Of a stretch of DNA of 64,000 bases, positions 26,590-35,923 are shown in pieces. The notes under the pieces were generated by a model. That model was not told where the DNA came from and searched no databases. It saw nothing but the letters and a program-made list of their open reading frames with translations. The translations under genes and the position numbers were made by a program. The stretch's first letter is position 1. Each line of letters starts with the position of its first letter. This DNA comes from Nocardioides islandensis. Lineage in GTDB: Bacteria; Actinomycetota; Actinomycetes; Propionibacteriales; Nocardioidaceae. Location: positions 806,001 to 870,000 of the forward strand of contig NZ_JADKPN010000001.1 of the NCBI RefSeq assembly GCF_015352455.1, in the 5' to 3' direction.

Positions 26590-28923
26590 ATGAAGAGAAT
26601 CTTGGGATCGCGAGACCTGCAGATCGTCGTCCTCGTCGCGACCTTTCTCGTGCTCGTCGTCCTGGTGCTGGGCGGGCTGAGCACGGCGAACGAGCCCTCG
26701 ACGGCGGTCCCGGACCCAGCGCTTGCCCCGCACGCCGTCGCGGCGTGTACCGACGCGGACGCTGTCGATCGACCGACCCGCGTTGCCGACGAGATCGTCG
26801 CCGACGAGCACGACGCGGATCGGTACGACGTCGCCCGGATGATCTACGAAGCGGTGCTGGCCGAGTCCCCGGGTAACGCATGCGCCGGTCGTGGACTGGC
26901 CGTCCTGGACGACCTGGAGGCGTCGGCAGAGAAGCCCTCGTCCGCACCGGGAAGCTGGCCCGAGCAGATCGAGACGGCTTGGAAGTCGTTCACCAAGCAC
27001 TACGTGAGCCCGGCCGCCACGCCGTTGGCCGCCGCCGGTGGGGTGCTTGCGCTGCTGCTCGTCGTGTCGCGGCTCCTCACCGGCACCGTCGTCGGTCCGG
27101 ACGTGAAGGACCCGGGCGAGAGGTCGAGACGTGCGAGCTGGTGGATCGGCGGCGCCTACCTGGTGCTCTCGGCGGTCGCCGTGACGGTGGTGTTCGGCCT
27201 GCTGGTCGACCTGGTGTCCGTGCAGTACAGGGATGTCGTCGTTGTCGGGTGGGTAGTCCTGTGGGGTGCGGTGGCGGCGTTCGGGGTCTGGATCGTCGCG
27301 GGGGCGCGCGGCACGGCTCTGGCGGTGCAGGTCGAGGTGGTGGACGCGAGCGGATCGGTTGACACCACCCAGACCAAGCGCCTGATCGCAGCGTTGACCC
27401 AGCTGGGCTCGACGCAGCCGCGAGGGCTCACCTCGACCGGGGCCAGCGACCTCACCAAGCTGCCGGAGGATGCCCTCACCGAGGTGCCCACCGGTGGCGT
27501 GGCGAAGGCTGTCTTCGCCCTGCTCCGCCTCGTCCGTCCCCTTCCTCCGTGGCGCTTGACGGTGGCCGTGCGGGAGGGGTCGGCCGGGACTGTGACCATG
27601 ACCCGCAATGGTCGCGCCGTGGACGACGCGGTCCTGGTGGTGCCCGAGATCGTGTTCGCGTCGGAGAAGGAGAAGAAGTCCGACGACGACGAGCAACCAG
27701 CGACCGGGGTTGCGCCGGGGGATCGGCTGGCACTCGCGGCGGCATCGCACGCTCTGGTCGTCCTGAGCAAGCGCCACCGGACCCTGAGGCCGGGCCTCGC
27801 CGGGGCTACCCGTTGGCGCGCGCTGGCCATGCTGACCATGGCGCTCGCGACGGGACAGGCCAGCGATCGGAGGGAGCTGCTGAGGCAGGCGGTGGCGGCC
27901 GGTCCCAGGTACGCCCTCGCGCGGCTGGCGCAGGTGATCGACGAGGAGACCAAGACCCGCGAGCAGTGGCTCGCCAGTGCCAAGGATCTCGAACGGCTCC
28001 ACACGGAGTTCGGGCTGCTCGGACCTGAGGGGTACGAAGCGTTCCGCGTCCGGCTCTACTACAACCTCGCGGTGGCTTGGTTCAACGTCAGCAGGTTCGA
28101 CACCGACGAGCTGCAGACAGCCCTGCACTGGGAGAAGAGTCGAGCGGCCGAGGAATCCTTGCGGCGAGCCGTTGCGCACATCGACCAGGGAGACGACGCG
28201 AAGCTGCAGGCTTTCGTCGACGGCATTCGTCCCCTGGTCCAGTTCGTCACCGCCGACGTCGGCGCCCATCGACCCGGCTCCCCCCTCGGAGTTGCCCGGA
28301 TTCGAGCGGACTATCCGTTGCCGACGGCGCACTCCGCGCAGGAGCTCTACGCCGAGGCATGCCTCTACGGCGGCCTCGACGACCTGACGGGCATCGACGT
28401 CGCCTTGACCTCGTTGGCTGCGGCGGTCGAGGCAGACCCGACGCTCAAGGAGACCGCGCGCGAGGATGCATCCTTCCGGTACTTCCGCGGGTCGGGGTTG
28501 GACGTCGAGCGACGCAGGAAGTTCAAGTCCCTGGTGGGCGACGAGGCTCCGAAGGACTACCTCGAGCTGCCCCTCTTCGAGCCCCACGCCCAGGAGCTCA
28601 AGAAGCTGGGCTTCACCGACATCCGGGACATCTTGAATGCCACGCCGGTCGAGCTCGTCGCCGCGACGGGGGTCCATCGGACGGTCGCGGCCGGCTGGGT
28701 GCGGGTCGCTCGTCTGGGGAAGAGCGCGCCGTGGAAGACGACCGAAGGCGACGATCTCGCCTGGCTCGCACTGTTCCTGGACGCGGAGGTCGACAGTCCG
28801 GAGGCCTTCTTCGAGCGGAGATCGGACCCGGCCGCGTTTCTGGCAAAGCTTCAGGAGGGGGCCGCCTCGACGAAGCTCGTCGTGGTGCAGGACGAGACGG
28901 TCGACAAGTGGTGGACCCGGTGA
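26590..28923 (+). CDS. unrecognised 777-residue membrane protein with helical repeats and C-terminal HhH-like domain
   Basis: I do not recognise this protein. An N-terminal hydrophobic segment (about 10-33) may be a signal anchor; residues 45-110 look helical and TPR-like; hydrophobic segments follow near 138-158, 182-208 and 215-238. A long cytosolic part (about 250-700) contains helical repeats. Residues around 667-710 (KKLGFTDIRDILNATPVELV, then VHRTVAAGWVRVARL) resemble a helix-hairpin-helix/DUF4332-like domain. GC is lower than in neighbours, with AGA, TTG and AAG codons common, which suggests acquisition. RBS is CGGGGGAC. It stands alone between the VIT1-type gene and a convergent endonuclease-fold gene (5-bp gap). 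Confidence 0.7.
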   Translation: MKRILGSRDLQIVVLVATFLVLVVLVLGGLSTANEPSTAVPDPALAPHAVAACTDADAVDRPTRVADEIVADEHDADRYDVARMIYEAVLAESPGNACAGRGLAVLDDLEASAEKPSSAPGSWPEQIETAWKSFTKHYVSPAATPLAAAGGVLALLLVVSRLLTGTVVGPDVKDPGERSRRASWWIGGAYLVLSAVAVTVVFGLLVDLVSVQYRDVVVVGWVVLWGAVAAFGVWIVAGARGTALAVQVEVVDASGSVDTTQTKRLIAALTQLGSTQPRGLTSTGASDLTKLPEDALTEVPTGGVAKAVFALLRLVRPLPPWRLTVAVREGSAGTVTMTRNGRAVDDAVLVVPEIVFASEKEKKSDDDEQPATGVAPGDRLALAAASHALVVLSKRHRTLRPGLAGATRWRALAMLTMALATGQASDRRELLRQAVAAGPRYALARLAQVIDEETKTREQWLASAKDLERLHTEFGLLGPEGYEAFRVRLYYNLAVAWFNVSRFDTDELQTALHWEKSRAAEESLRRAVAHIDQGDDAKLQAFVDGIRPLVQFVTADVGAHRPGSPLGVARIRADYPLPTAHSAQELYAEACLYGGLDDLTGIDVALTSLAAAVEADPTLKETAREDASFRYFRGSGLDVERRRKFKSLVGDEAPKDYLELPLFEPHAQELKKLGFTDIRDILNATPVELVAATGVHRTVAAGWVRVARLGKSAPWKTTEGDDLAWLALFLDAEVDSPEAFFERRSDPAAFLAKLQEGAASTKLVVVQDETVDKWWTR

Positions 28924-28928
28924 ACCTC

Positions 28929-29681
28929 TCAAGCCAGGTCGGCCACCAGCGCCTGGTGGTCGGACAGTGGTAGCGCCACCGGGCCGCCGGTCGCCTGGCC
29001 GAGTCCGCGCGCCAGGAGGTGGTCGATCTGCCGGGTGGGTGAGTCGGCCGGGAACGTCGACCCGGTGACCAGCGGAGCCAGGCGGGTCAGACGTTCGGCC
29101 CGCCTGCGGCGCATGTTGAGGTCGCCGATGAGAGCGAGCGGGCGGTCGTCGCCGGGCAGCTCACCGACCAGGCGACGCAGCTGTCGTCGGTTGGAGACCG
29201 GCAGGAACGACAGGTGCGTGGTCACCACCGTCATCGGGCCGCCCGGTGCGTCGACGTCCGCGACGATCGCCACCCGTGGCTCGTCGCGCTCGAGGGAGGG
29301 AAGCCGGTGGCCCGGCCACCGGTACGGCACGGGCACCGGCGCGGGCGGCAGCCGTACCGTGCGCCAGCCGGTCACCGGGTAGCGGCTGAGGAACGCGTTG
29401 CCGTACGCCGGCCCGCTCACCGCTCGGGTCCCGTCGGCCGGCTGCCAGCCGCCCGGCACCCCGGTCAGCGCGGCCACGAACCGCCCGGCGACCGCGCCCA
29501 TGGCCTCGGCCGCGATGCCGGTCAGGTCGTGCCCGCCCGACCGCGGCTGCCCGAGGTCGACCTCCTGGAGGCCGAGCAGGTCGGCGTCCAGCGACCGGAC
29601 CGCCTCGGCGAACCGGTCCGGGTCGGCGACCTCCTCACCGATGCGCCGGCCGCTGTAGATGTTCCAGGTCGCGATCCGCAC
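28929..29681 (-). CDS. endonuclease/exonuclease/phosphatase-family protein
   Basis: Metal-dependent phosphoesterase fold (EEP), 250 residues, no signal peptide. Motifs: VRIATWNIYSG, LLGLQEVDLGQPRSGGHD, VVTTHLSF, ALIGDLNM and LPLSDHQALVADL with catalytic Asn, Glu, Asp and His. The GTG at 29681 removes a spurious long antisense extension; CAGAGT lies 6 bases upstream. Substrate could be nucleic acid, lipid or sugar phosphate and cannot be decided. It is divergent from thpR. Confidence 0.82.
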   Translation of the reverse strand: MRIATWNIYSGRRIGEEVADPDRFAEAVRSLDADLLGLQEVDLGQPRSGGHDLTGIAAEAMGAVAGRFVAALTGVPGGWQPADGTRAVSGPAYGNAFLSRYPVTGWRTVRLPPAPVPVPYRWPGHRLPSLERDEPRVAIVADVDAPGGPMTVVTTHLSFLPVSNRRQLRRLVGELPGDDRPLALIGDLNMRRRRAERLTRLAPLVTGSTFPADSPTRQIDHLLARGLGQATGGPVALPLSDHQALVADLA

Positions 29682-29715
29682 GGGACCACTCTGCCCGGCC
29701 CGTACAGTCGCGGCC

Positions 29716-30282
29716 GTGCGGATGTTCGTGGCCGTCCGGCCGCCCGAGGACGCGCTGGACCACCTCGACGACTTCCTCGAGCCCCGACGCGGCTCCGCGG
29801 ACTTCCGCTGGTCGCCGCGCGACCAGCTGCACGTGACCCTCGCGTTCCTGGCCGAGGTGCCCGAGCGGTCGAGGGACGACCTCGAGGAGCGATTGGAGCG
29901 CGCGGCCAAGCGGCGTACGAGGTTCCACACCGCGATCGCCGGCGGTGGTGCGTTCCCGAACGTCGGTCGCGCCCGGGTGATCTGGGCCGGTCTCGACCTC
30001 GACCCCGAAGCCAGGTCGGAGATGAGCCGCCTGGCCACCGGGGCGCGGGCGGCCGCGAGCAAGGCCGGCGTGGCGGTCGACGGGGCGCGGTTCAAGCCGC
30101 ACGTCACGGTGGCCCGGCTGAAGCACCCGCAAGATGCGTCGTCGTGGGTGCGGCTGATGGACGGGTACCGCGGACCCTCGTGGGACGTGGCCGAGGTCGA
30201 GCTCGTCGCGTCGTACCTCGGCCAGGGCCCGCACAACCGGCCGCGGCACGAGCTGGTGGCGTCGTTCCCGCTGGGCGCCTGA
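29716..30282 (+). CDS. thpR: RNA 2',3'-cyclic phosphodiesterase (2H family)
   Basis: Two-histidine phosphoesterase of 188 residues. The pair of H-x-T motifs is QLHVTLAFL (about residue 40) and KPHVTVARL (about 130), as in ThpR/LigT, which opens 2',3'-cyclic RNA ends. GTG at 29716 follows TACAGT plus 7 bases. The physiological RNA target is unknown. Confidence 0.87.
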   Translation: MRMFVAVRPPEDALDHLDDFLEPRRGSADFRWSPRDQLHVTLAFLAEVPERSRDDLEERLERAAKRRTRFHTAIAGGGAFPNVGRARVIWAGLDLDPEARSEMSRLATGARAAASKAGVAVDGARFKPHVTVARLKHPQDASSWVRLMDGYRGPSWDVAEVELVASYLGQGPHNRPRHELVASFPLGA

Positions 30283-30318
30283 CCTCGGTGCACCGGTGCG
30301 CCCACTAGGGTCGCATCC

Positions 30319-31479
30319 GTGAAGATCGCAGTCGCCGCTGAGACACGCGACGGCGAGTCCCGGGTGGCGATGGTGCCCGAGCTCGTCGGGAAGCTGACCG
30401 GGCTGGGGTACGACGTCGCCGTCGAGCCCGGCGCCGGCCTGCACGCGCTGCTCTCCGACGACGAGTACGTCGCCGCGGGTGCCGTCATCGACGCCGACGC
30501 GATCGCCGACGCCGACGTCGTGGTGTCCGTGCAGCCGCTGTCGATGGACCGGATCCGCCGGCTGCGGCGTGGCGCGGCCACCGTCTCGTTCCTGCCGACG
30601 ACCACGGAGCAGGACACGGTGCGCGACCTGCGCGACTGCGGGATCACGGCGTTCGCGATGGAGCTGGTGCCCCGCATCTCGCGGGCGCAGTCGATGGACG
30701 CGCTGTCCTCGCAGGCGCTGGTCGCGGGTTACCGCTGCGCGATCGTCGCCGCCGGGATGCTGCGCCGCTTCTTTCCCCTGAACATGACGGCCGCGGGCAC
30801 GGTCCAGCCGGCCGAGGTCGTCGTCCTCGGTGCCGGTGTCGCCGGACTGCAGGCGATCGCGACGGCCAAGCGGCTGGGTGCGGTGGTCCGGGCCTACGAC
30901 GTGCGCGCGGCCGCGGCGGAGGAGATCCGGTCGATGGGCGCGAAGTCGATCGACCTGGACCTGGAGACGCTGGAGGGCTCGGGCGGGTACGCGCGGGAGA
31001 TGACCCAGGACCGGGCCGCCCGCCAGCGCGAGCTGTTGGCGCCGTACATCGCGAACGCCGACGCGCTGATCACCACCGCCGCGGTGCCCGGGCGGCAGGC
31101 GCCGCTGCTGGTGACCGCAGAGATGGTCGAGCAGATGTCGCCGGGGTCGGTGGTCGTGGACCTCGCGGCCGAGACCGGCGGCAACGTCGAGGGCTCGGTG
31201 CCCGGCGAGGTCGTGCGGATCGGCAACGCGCAGGTGTGGGGCGGCAAGAACGTGCCGTCGCAGATGCCCGGGCCGGCGTCGCGGCTGTACGCCCAGAACG
31301 TCGTGAACATCCTGACGCTGATGACAGCGCCGACCGTCGAAGGGGTCGAGAGCGGCACGTTCGCTCCCGACTTCGACGACGAGATCGTGACCGGATCCTG
31401 CGTCACCCACGACGGAGAGATCCGGCACGAGCCCACGCGTGCAGCTCTGGAAGGCCCAGCAGAAGGAGGACAGTCCTGA
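30319..31479 (+). CDS. pntAA: NAD(P) transhydrogenase alpha subunit, catalytic part (PntAA)
   Basis: Domain I of the proton-translocating transhydrogenase, 386 residues, NAD(H)-binding. Motifs include KIAVAAETRDGESRVAMVPE, SQALVAGYRCA, the Rossmann VVLGAGVAGLQAIATAKRLGA and the mobile-loop region GYAREM. It is split from the membrane part, as in Rhodospirillum-type three-subunit enzymes. GTG follows TAGGGT plus 7 bases. It overlaps pntAB (TGATG). Confidence 0.93.
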   Translation: MKIAVAAETRDGESRVAMVPELVGKLTGLGYDVAVEPGAGLHALLSDDEYVAAGAVIDADAIADADVVVSVQPLSMDRIRRLRRGAATVSFLPTTTEQDTVRDLRDCGITAFAMELVPRISRAQSMDALSSQALVAGYRCAIVAAGMLRRFFPLNMTAAGTVQPAEVVVLGAGVAGLQAIATAKRLGAVVRAYDVRAAAAEEIRSMGAKSIDLDLETLEGSGGYAREMTQDRAARQRELLAPYIANADALITTAAVPGRQAPLLVTAEMVEQMSPGSVVVDLAAETGGNVEGSVPGEVVRIGNAQVWGGKNVPSQMPGPASRLYAQNVVNILTLMTAPTVEGVESGTFAPDFDDEIVTGSCVTHDGEIRHEPTRAALEGPAEGGQS

Positions 31480-31796
31480 TGGACGAGGGAGTCGTCTGGC
31501 TGACGATCTTCATCCTCAGCGTGTTCGTCGGCATCGAGGTGATCTCCAAGGTCTCCTCGACGCTGCACACCCCGCTGATGTCCGGCGCGAACGCCATCCA
31601 CGGCGTCATCCTGCTCGGCGCGATCATCGTCACCGGGTCGACCGACAACGGGCTGGCCCTGACCATCGGGCTGGTCGCGATCGTGCTCGCGGCGGTGAAC
31701 ATGGTCGGTGGCTTCCTGGTCACCGACCGGATGCTGCAGATGTTCGTGCGCAAGAAGCCCGCGAAGGCACCCGCGCCGTCGGAGGGCGGCCGGTGA
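31479..31796 (+). CDS. pntAB: NAD(P) transhydrogenase alpha subunit, membrane part (PntAB)
   Basis: Small membrane subunit of 105 residues with about three helices and the family segments FVGIEVISKVSSTLHTPLMSG and NAIHGVILLGAI. AAGGAGGACAG supplies a good ribosome-binding site and the ATG overlaps the pntAA stop. A basic, Ala/Pro-rich tail follows. Forms part of the proton channel with PntB. Confidence 0.93.
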   Translation: MDEGVVWLTIFILSVFVGIEVISKVSSTLHTPLMSGANAIHGVILLGAIIVTGSTDNGLALTIGLVAIVLAAVNMVGGFLVTDRMLQMFVRKKPAKAPAPSEGGR

Positions 31797-33190
31797 GCAT
31801 TCCCGTCTGGGCCCAGCTGGCGTACCTCGGCGCGGCCGTCTGCTTCATCCTCGCGCTGAAGGGGCTCTCCGGCCCGAAGACCGCGCGCAACGGCAACATC
31901 ATCGGCGCGATCGCAGCCGTGGTCGCCTGCGCGATCCCGTTCTTCTACCTCGACCTCGACCACGTCCCGTTGATCCTGGTGGCGGTCGCGATCGGCACGG
32001 CCGGTGGCGTCTACGGCGCCCGCACCGTGCAGATGACCCAGATGCCGCAGATGGTGGCGCTGTTCAACGGCGTCGGTGGTGGCGCGGCGGCCCTGGTCGC
32101 CCTGCTGGAGCTGCACGAGATCGTCTCGGTCTCCGCCGACCCCTCTGCTGACCCAGGCTGGTTCGTCCTGCTGGCGACCGCGTTCACGATCCTGGTGGGC
32201 TCGGTCTCGTTCGCCGGGTCGATCATCACCTTCGCCAAGCTCCAGGAGCTGATGACCTCGCGGCCGGTGGTGTTCCCCGGCCTGCCGGTCGTGTTCGGCC
32301 TGGCGCTGATCGGGTCGCTCGCCCTCGGCGGTCTGCTGATCGGCGACACCACGATGCTCGTGGGTGTCGTGCTGGCGCTGCTCGGCCTGCTGATCGGTGT
32401 CCTGCTCGTGCTGCCGGTCGGCGGCGCCGACGTACCCATCGTCATCTCGCTGCTCAACGCCTTCACCGGTCTGACCGTCGCGGCCGGCGGGTACGTGCTG
32501 TCGAACACCCTGCTCCTCGTGGCCGGCACGCTCGTCGGCGCCTCGGGTACGTTCCTCACCCTGCTGATGGCCGGCGCGATGGGCCGCTCGGTGGCCAACA
32601 TCATGTTCGGCGCGCTCAAGGGCGGCTCGACGCTCGGCGCGGGCGAGGCCTCCGACCGTCCGGTCAAGAGCGCCGGCGCGCAGGACATCGCGATCCTGCT
32701 CGGGTACGCCGAGCGGGTCATCATCGTGCCCGGGTACGGGCTCGCGGTCGCGCAGGCCCAGCACACCCTGCGCGAGCTGGTCGACGTGCTCAGCGAGCGG
32801 GGGATCGAGGTCGACTACGCGATCCACCCCGTCGCCGGCCGGATGCCCGGCCACATGAACGTGCTGCTCGCCGAGGCCCAGGTGCCGTACGAGCAGCTCA
32901 AGGAGATGGACGACATCAACGGCGACTTCAAGAACGCCGACGTCGTCCTGGTCGTCGGCGCCAACGACGTCGTCAACCCCGCCGCCAAGACGACCCCCGG
33001 CGCCCCGATCTACGGGATGCCGATCCTCAACGCCGACGAGGCCAAGCAGGTCATCTTCATGAAGCGCTCCATGCGTCCCGGTTTCGCCGGCATCGAGAAC
33101 GAGCTCCTCTTCGAGCCCACCACCACGCTCTTCTTCGGCGACGCCAAGGAGTCGCTGGGCAAGCTGCTGAACGCGGTCAAGGCGCTGTAG
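31793..33190 (+). CDS. pntB: NAD(P) transhydrogenase beta subunit (PntB)
   Basis: Membrane plus NADP(H)-binding subunit of 465 residues. The first two thirds carry about nine helices; the C-terminal domain III shows IIVPGYGLAVAQAQHTLREL, HPVAGRMPGHMNVLLAEA and VLVVGANDVVNPAAKT. The GTG start overlaps the pntAB stop (GTGA). With PntAA and PntAB it couples hydride transfer from NADH to NADP+ to proton movement, supplying NADPH. An 11-bp hairpin follows. Confidence 0.94.
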   Translation: MSIPVWAQLAYLGAAVCFILALKGLSGPKTARNGNIIGAIAAVVACAIPFFYLDLDHVPLILVAVAIGTAGGVYGARTVQMTQMPQMVALFNGVGGGAAALVALLELHEIVSVSADPSADPGWFVLLATAFTILVGSVSFAGSIITFAKLQELMTSRPVVFPGLPVVFGLALIGSLALGGLLIGDTTMLVGVVLALLGLLIGVLLVLPVGGADVPIVISLLNAFTGLTVAAGGYVLSNTLLLVAGTLVGASGTFLTLLMAGAMGRSVANIMFGALKGGSTLGAGEASDRPVKSAGAQDIAILLGYAERVIIVPGYGLAVAQAQHTLRELVDVLSERGIEVDYAIHPVAGRMPGHMNVLLAEAQVPYEQLKEMDDINGDFKNADVVLVVGANDVVNPAAKTTPGAPIYGMPILNADEAKQVIFMKRSMRPGFAGIENELLFEPTTTLFFGDAKESLGKLLNAVKAL

Positions 33191-33209
33191 GTCGCGCAGG
33201 GGGAAGGTC

Positions 33210-33235
33210 GGGATACCCGCCCGAGCGGGTATCCC
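33210..33235 (+). terminator. pnt operon terminator hairpin
   Basis: GGGATACCCGC and GCGGGTATCCC form a perfect 11-bp stem with a CCGA loop, 19 bp after the pntB stop. No T-tract follows. Confidence 0.75.
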
Positions 33236-33243
33236 TGACGTTC

Positions 33244-33283
33244 GGCGTCGTTGCAACGACGCCAAAGCGGCAGGAACGACGCC
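33244..33283. repeat. 20-bp perfect palindrome plus an extra half-site
   Basis: GGCGTCGTTGCAACGACGCC (33244-33263) is fully self-complementary. The right arm AACGACGCC recurs exactly at 33275-33283, 20 bp after its first occurrence. It lies between the pnt terminator and a small gene, so it could be an operator with an accessory half-site or a degenerate interspersed palindrome. Confidence 0.55.
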
Positions 33284-33349
33284 AGAGTCCGGCTGAATCC
33301 GGTGTGCCGACGGCCATGACCTTGTACCTCGGCCCTCGTTGAACCCTGC

Positions 33350-33523
33350 ATGAGCGACCCGCACGACGACCGCATGGGCCGCCAGGACGGCCACCACTAC
33401 GACGCGCCGGAGTCCAAGGAGGAGCGCAACGGCAAGTCCTGGGCGTACCTCGTCCTGGGCACCCTTGTCCTGCTCCTGCTGATCCTCATCGCGACGGGGA
33501 CGGTGCAGATCTTCCCGACCTGA
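33350..33523 (+). CDS. 57-residue single-pass membrane protein
   Basis: Short ORF: a charged His/Asp-rich N-terminus (MSDPHDDRMGRQDGHHYDAP) followed by one C-terminal membrane helix (about 30-52, WAYLVLGTLVLLLLILIATG). No Shine-Dalgarno is seen, and no family is recognised. The charged-head/helix layout and codon usage support coding. It lies between the palindrome at 33244 and the MBL-fold gene. Confidence 0.6.
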   Translation: MSDPHDDRMGRQDGHHYDAPESKEERNGKSWAYLVLGTLVLLLLILIATGTVQIFPT

Positions 33524-33550
33524 TCCCGGCGCCCGGCTAGGTTCGACGGC

Positions 33551-34240
33551 GTGCTCGTCGACGACGTACGCCGCCTGCTCCTGGGTACCTTCGTGCGCCC
33601 GCCCGAGGAGACGGGCGGGGCGCCGAGGGTCGAGGCGGTCTACGCGTACGCCGTGCCGCACCCGTCCGGGCTGGTGCTGCTCGACACGGGCATCGGCGCA
33701 GCGGACGAGGAGACCGAGGCCTGGTACCGCCCCCGGCGCATCCCGTTGGACGAGGCCCTGGGCCGGCACGGCTGGACCCTCGACGACGTCCACCTCGTCG
33801 TGAACTGCCACCTGCACTTCGACCACTGCGGCGGCAACCCGCTGCTGCCTGGCCGGAGGGTCGTCACGCAGCGCACCGAGCTGGCCACGGCACGAGCGGG
33901 CGGCTACACCTTCGAGCCGCTCGTCGAGGGAGCGACGTACGAGGAACTGGACGGCGAGGCCGAGGTGCTCCCCGGCGTGCACGTCATCCCGACGCCCGGC
34001 CACACCGAGGGCCACCAGTCCGTGGCCGTGGTCTGCGATGACGGCAGCATCGTGCTGGCCGGCCAGTCGCACGACCAGGCGTCTCAGTTCAGCGCCGACG
34101 TGCTCGCGGCAGATGCCACCCGGCGCGGCCACGAGCAGCCCCTCCCGGCGTACCCCGCCTGGCTCGACCGGTTGCGCGCGTTCGACCCGCGGCGCGTGGT
34201 GTTCGCCCACGACGCCGCGGTGTGGGTCCCGGAGGACTAA
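33551..34240 (+). CDS. metallo-beta-lactamase-fold hydrolase (lactonase-like)
   Basis: MBL-fold protein of 229 residues with the metal motif [13 protein letters not shown] (HxHxDH), a second His in [11 protein letters not shown] and an Asp in the region of [10 protein letters not shown]. The spacing is like that of AHL-lactonase-type N-acyl homoserine lactonases, but many family members have other substrates. GTG at 33551 follows TAGGTT plus 7 bases. The stop overlaps the convergent upp stop (CTAA). Confidence 0.82.
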   Translation: MLVDDVRRLLLGTFVRPPEETGGAPRVEAVYAYAVPHPSGLVLLDTGIGAADEETEAWYRPRRIPLDEALGRHGWTLDDVHLVVNCHLHFDHCGGNPLLPGRRVVTQRTELATARAGGYTFEPLVEGATYEELDGEAEVLPGVHVIPTPGHTEGHQSVAVVCDDGSIVLAGQSHDQASQFSADVLAADATRRGHEQPLPAYPAWLDRLRAFDPRRVVFAHDAAVWVPED

Positions 34241-34878
34241 CCCGCCAGCCCGTACAGCCGGTCGCCGGCGTCCCCGAGCCCGGGCACGATGTACCCCTTG
34301 TCGTTGAGCTTCTCGTCCATCGCCGCGGTGACCACGGTGACCGGGACGTCCAGCCCGGCCAGGTCCCTCTCGAGCCGCTCGCAGCCCTCCAGCGCGGCCA
34401 GCAGGCAGATCGCGGTGATGTCGTCGGCGCCCCGGTCGGTGAGGAACCGGATCGCCGCCGCCAGCGTGCCGCCGGTCGCCAGCATCGGGTCGAGCACGTA
34501 GCACTGGCGTCCGGACAGGTCGTCGGGCAGCCGCTCGGCGTACGTCGAGGCCTGGAGCGTCTCCTCGTTGCGCATCATCCCGAGGAACCCGACCTCGGCC
34601 GTCGGCAGCAACCGCATCATCCCGTCGAGCATGCCCAGACCGGCGCGCAGGATCGGCACGACGAGGGGCTGGGGGTCGGTGAGCCGCACGCCGGACGTCG
34701 GGCCCACCGGCGTGACGATGTCGACCGGCCCGACGCGCACGTCGCGGGTGGCCTCGTAGGCCAGCAGCGTGACCAGCTGGTCGACCAGGCGGCGGAACGT
34801 CGGGGAGTCCGTGTTCTCGTCGCGGAGGTTGGTCAGCTTGTGGGAGACCAGCGGGTGGTCGACGACGTGGACGCGCAT
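34237..34878 (-). CDS. upp: uracil phosphoribosyltransferase
   Basis: Pyrimidine salvage enzyme of 213 residues: uracil plus PRPP gives UMP. The PRPP loop is [16 protein letters not shown], and the uracil-binding C-terminal region is [18 protein letters not shown] at 34878 follows TAGGGT plus 7 bases; an in-frame GTG 9 bases earlier is less likely. Divergent from the tadA pair. Confidence 0.95.
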   Translation of the reverse strand: MRVHVVDHPLVSHKLTNLRDENTDSPTFRRLVDQLVTLLAYEATRDVRVGPVDIVTPVGPTSGVRLTDPQPLVVPILRAGLGMLDGMMRLLPTAEVGFLGMMRNEETLQASTYAERLPDDLSGRQCYVLDPMLATGGTLAAAIRFLTDRGADDITAICLLAALEGCERLERDLAGLDVPVTVVTAAMDEKLNDKGYIVPGLGDAGDRLYGLAG

Positions 34879-34966
34879 GGCATGCACCCTAGTGGGCCTC
34901 CGCGGCGCGTCGCCGCCCAGCGCAAAGGGGCTTGGTTCGCCCGACCTCGCATGCCACCCTGGACGC

Positions 34967-35455
34967 GTGTCCGACCGGACAGACGGCATCGACTTCGCCC
35001 TCGCGGCCTACCGCGAGGGAGACGCGTGGCAGCTCCAGGAGCTCGTCCACGACGTCCTCGTCGACGTGGACAGCCTGGCCCACGCCCTGCGGCGGTTCCC
35101 CGGGGACGGCGGCGCCGTCGGCCTGATCGGCGTGGACGAGGACTTCTTCCTGATCGTCCGCGTCGCCGGCACCACCACGCGTCTGCTGCTCTCCGACGTC
35201 ACCGCGGCCGACGAGTGGGAGCTCGCCGCCTCCGCGGTCGAGTCGCTCGGCCTGCCGGCTTTCGAGGAGGACGACGAGCAGGTCCCCGCCGGCGACCTGG
35301 ATCTCCTGGCCGACCTCGGCATGAACGCGACCGAGATGGGCGAGCTCCTCGACGAGGAGGTGGACCTCTACCCCGACGAGGTCCTGTCGGACGTCGCCCG
35401 CGCGCTCGGGTTCGGGGAGCTGTTCGACGAGGCCGTCGGCTTGGCGTCTGCGTGA
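34967..35455 (+). CDS. tRNA adenosine deaminase-associated protein
   Basis: Acidic protein of 162 residues, typically found directly before tadA in actinobacteria and named for that position. The N-terminal region [20 protein letters not shown] and the acidic C-terminus are characteristic. No catalytic motif is visible. The GTG start has CACCCT 6 bases upstream, as in the HIT gene. Its stop overlaps the tadA start (GTGA), so the two are translated together. Confidence 0.82.
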   Translation: MSDRTDGIDFALAAYREGDAWQLQELVHDVLVDVDSLAHALRRFPGDGGAVGLIGVDEDFFLIVRVAGTTTRLLLSDVTAADEWELAASAVESLGLPAFEEDDEQVPAGDLDLLADLGMNATEMGELLDEEVDLYPDEVLSDVARALGFGELFDEAVGLASA

Positions 35456-35910
35456 GACCGGCGTACGACGCCCTCATGCAGGCCGCCCTGACCGAGGCGC
35501 GGTTCGCCCTGTCGACCGGCGACGTACCCGTCGGCGCCCTGGTCGTGGACGAGGCCGGCGAGGTGATCGGCCGAGGCCGCAACGTCCGGGAGCGCGACCA
35601 CGACCCGACAGGTCACGCCGAGGTCGTCGCGCTCCGGCAGGCCGCCGCCGCCCGTGGCTCCTGGCGCCTCGACGGCTGCACGCTCGTGGTGACCCTCGAG
35701 CCGTGCACGATGTGCGCCGGGGCGATCGTGCTGGCGCGGGTGTCGCGGCTGGTGTTCGGCGCGTACGACGAGAAGGCCGGCGCCGTCGGCAGCCTGTGGG
35801 ACGTCGTCCGGGACAGGCGCCTCAACCACCGCCCCGAGGTGCTCGCGGGCGTGCTCGCGAACGAGGCAACGGCGCTGCTCGACGAGTTCTTCGCCGAGCA
35901 GCGCCGTTGA
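35452..35910 (+). CDS. tadA: tRNA-specific adenosine deaminase (TadA)
   Basis: Zinc deaminase of 152 residues that converts A34 to inosine in tRNA-Arg(ACG). Zinc motifs are GHAEVVALRQA (His and catalytic Glu) and TLEPCTMCAGAIVLA (two Cys). The C-terminal segment FGAYDEKAGAVGSLWDVV is typical of TadA over cytosine deaminases. GTG start overlaps the preceding gene. Confidence 0.93.
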   Translation: MRPAYDALMQAALTEARFALSTGDVPVGALVVDEAGEVIGRGRNVRERDHDPTGHAEVVALRQAAAARGSWRLDGCTLVVTLEPCTMCAGAIVLARVSRLVFGAYDEKAGAVGSLWDVVRDRRLNHRPEVLAGVLANEATALLDEFFAEQRR

Positions 35911-35923
35911 ACTCTCGCTGTCG

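Noticed and set aside
23363..26590. 1075-codon open frame on the plus strand
   Set aside because: It is the antisense shadow of glgX and flanks; composition is His/Val/Gly/Arg-rich with no domain, as expected opposite GC-rich genes.
28929..30677. 582-residue endonuclease-fold protein
   Set aside because: The first 330 residues are antisense to thpR and pntAA and low complexity; the EEP domain begins at the GTG at 29681.
31403..34504. 1033-codon open frame on the minus strand
   Set aside because: Antisense to the pnt operon and MBL gene, whose families are clear; no recognisable motif in the shadow.
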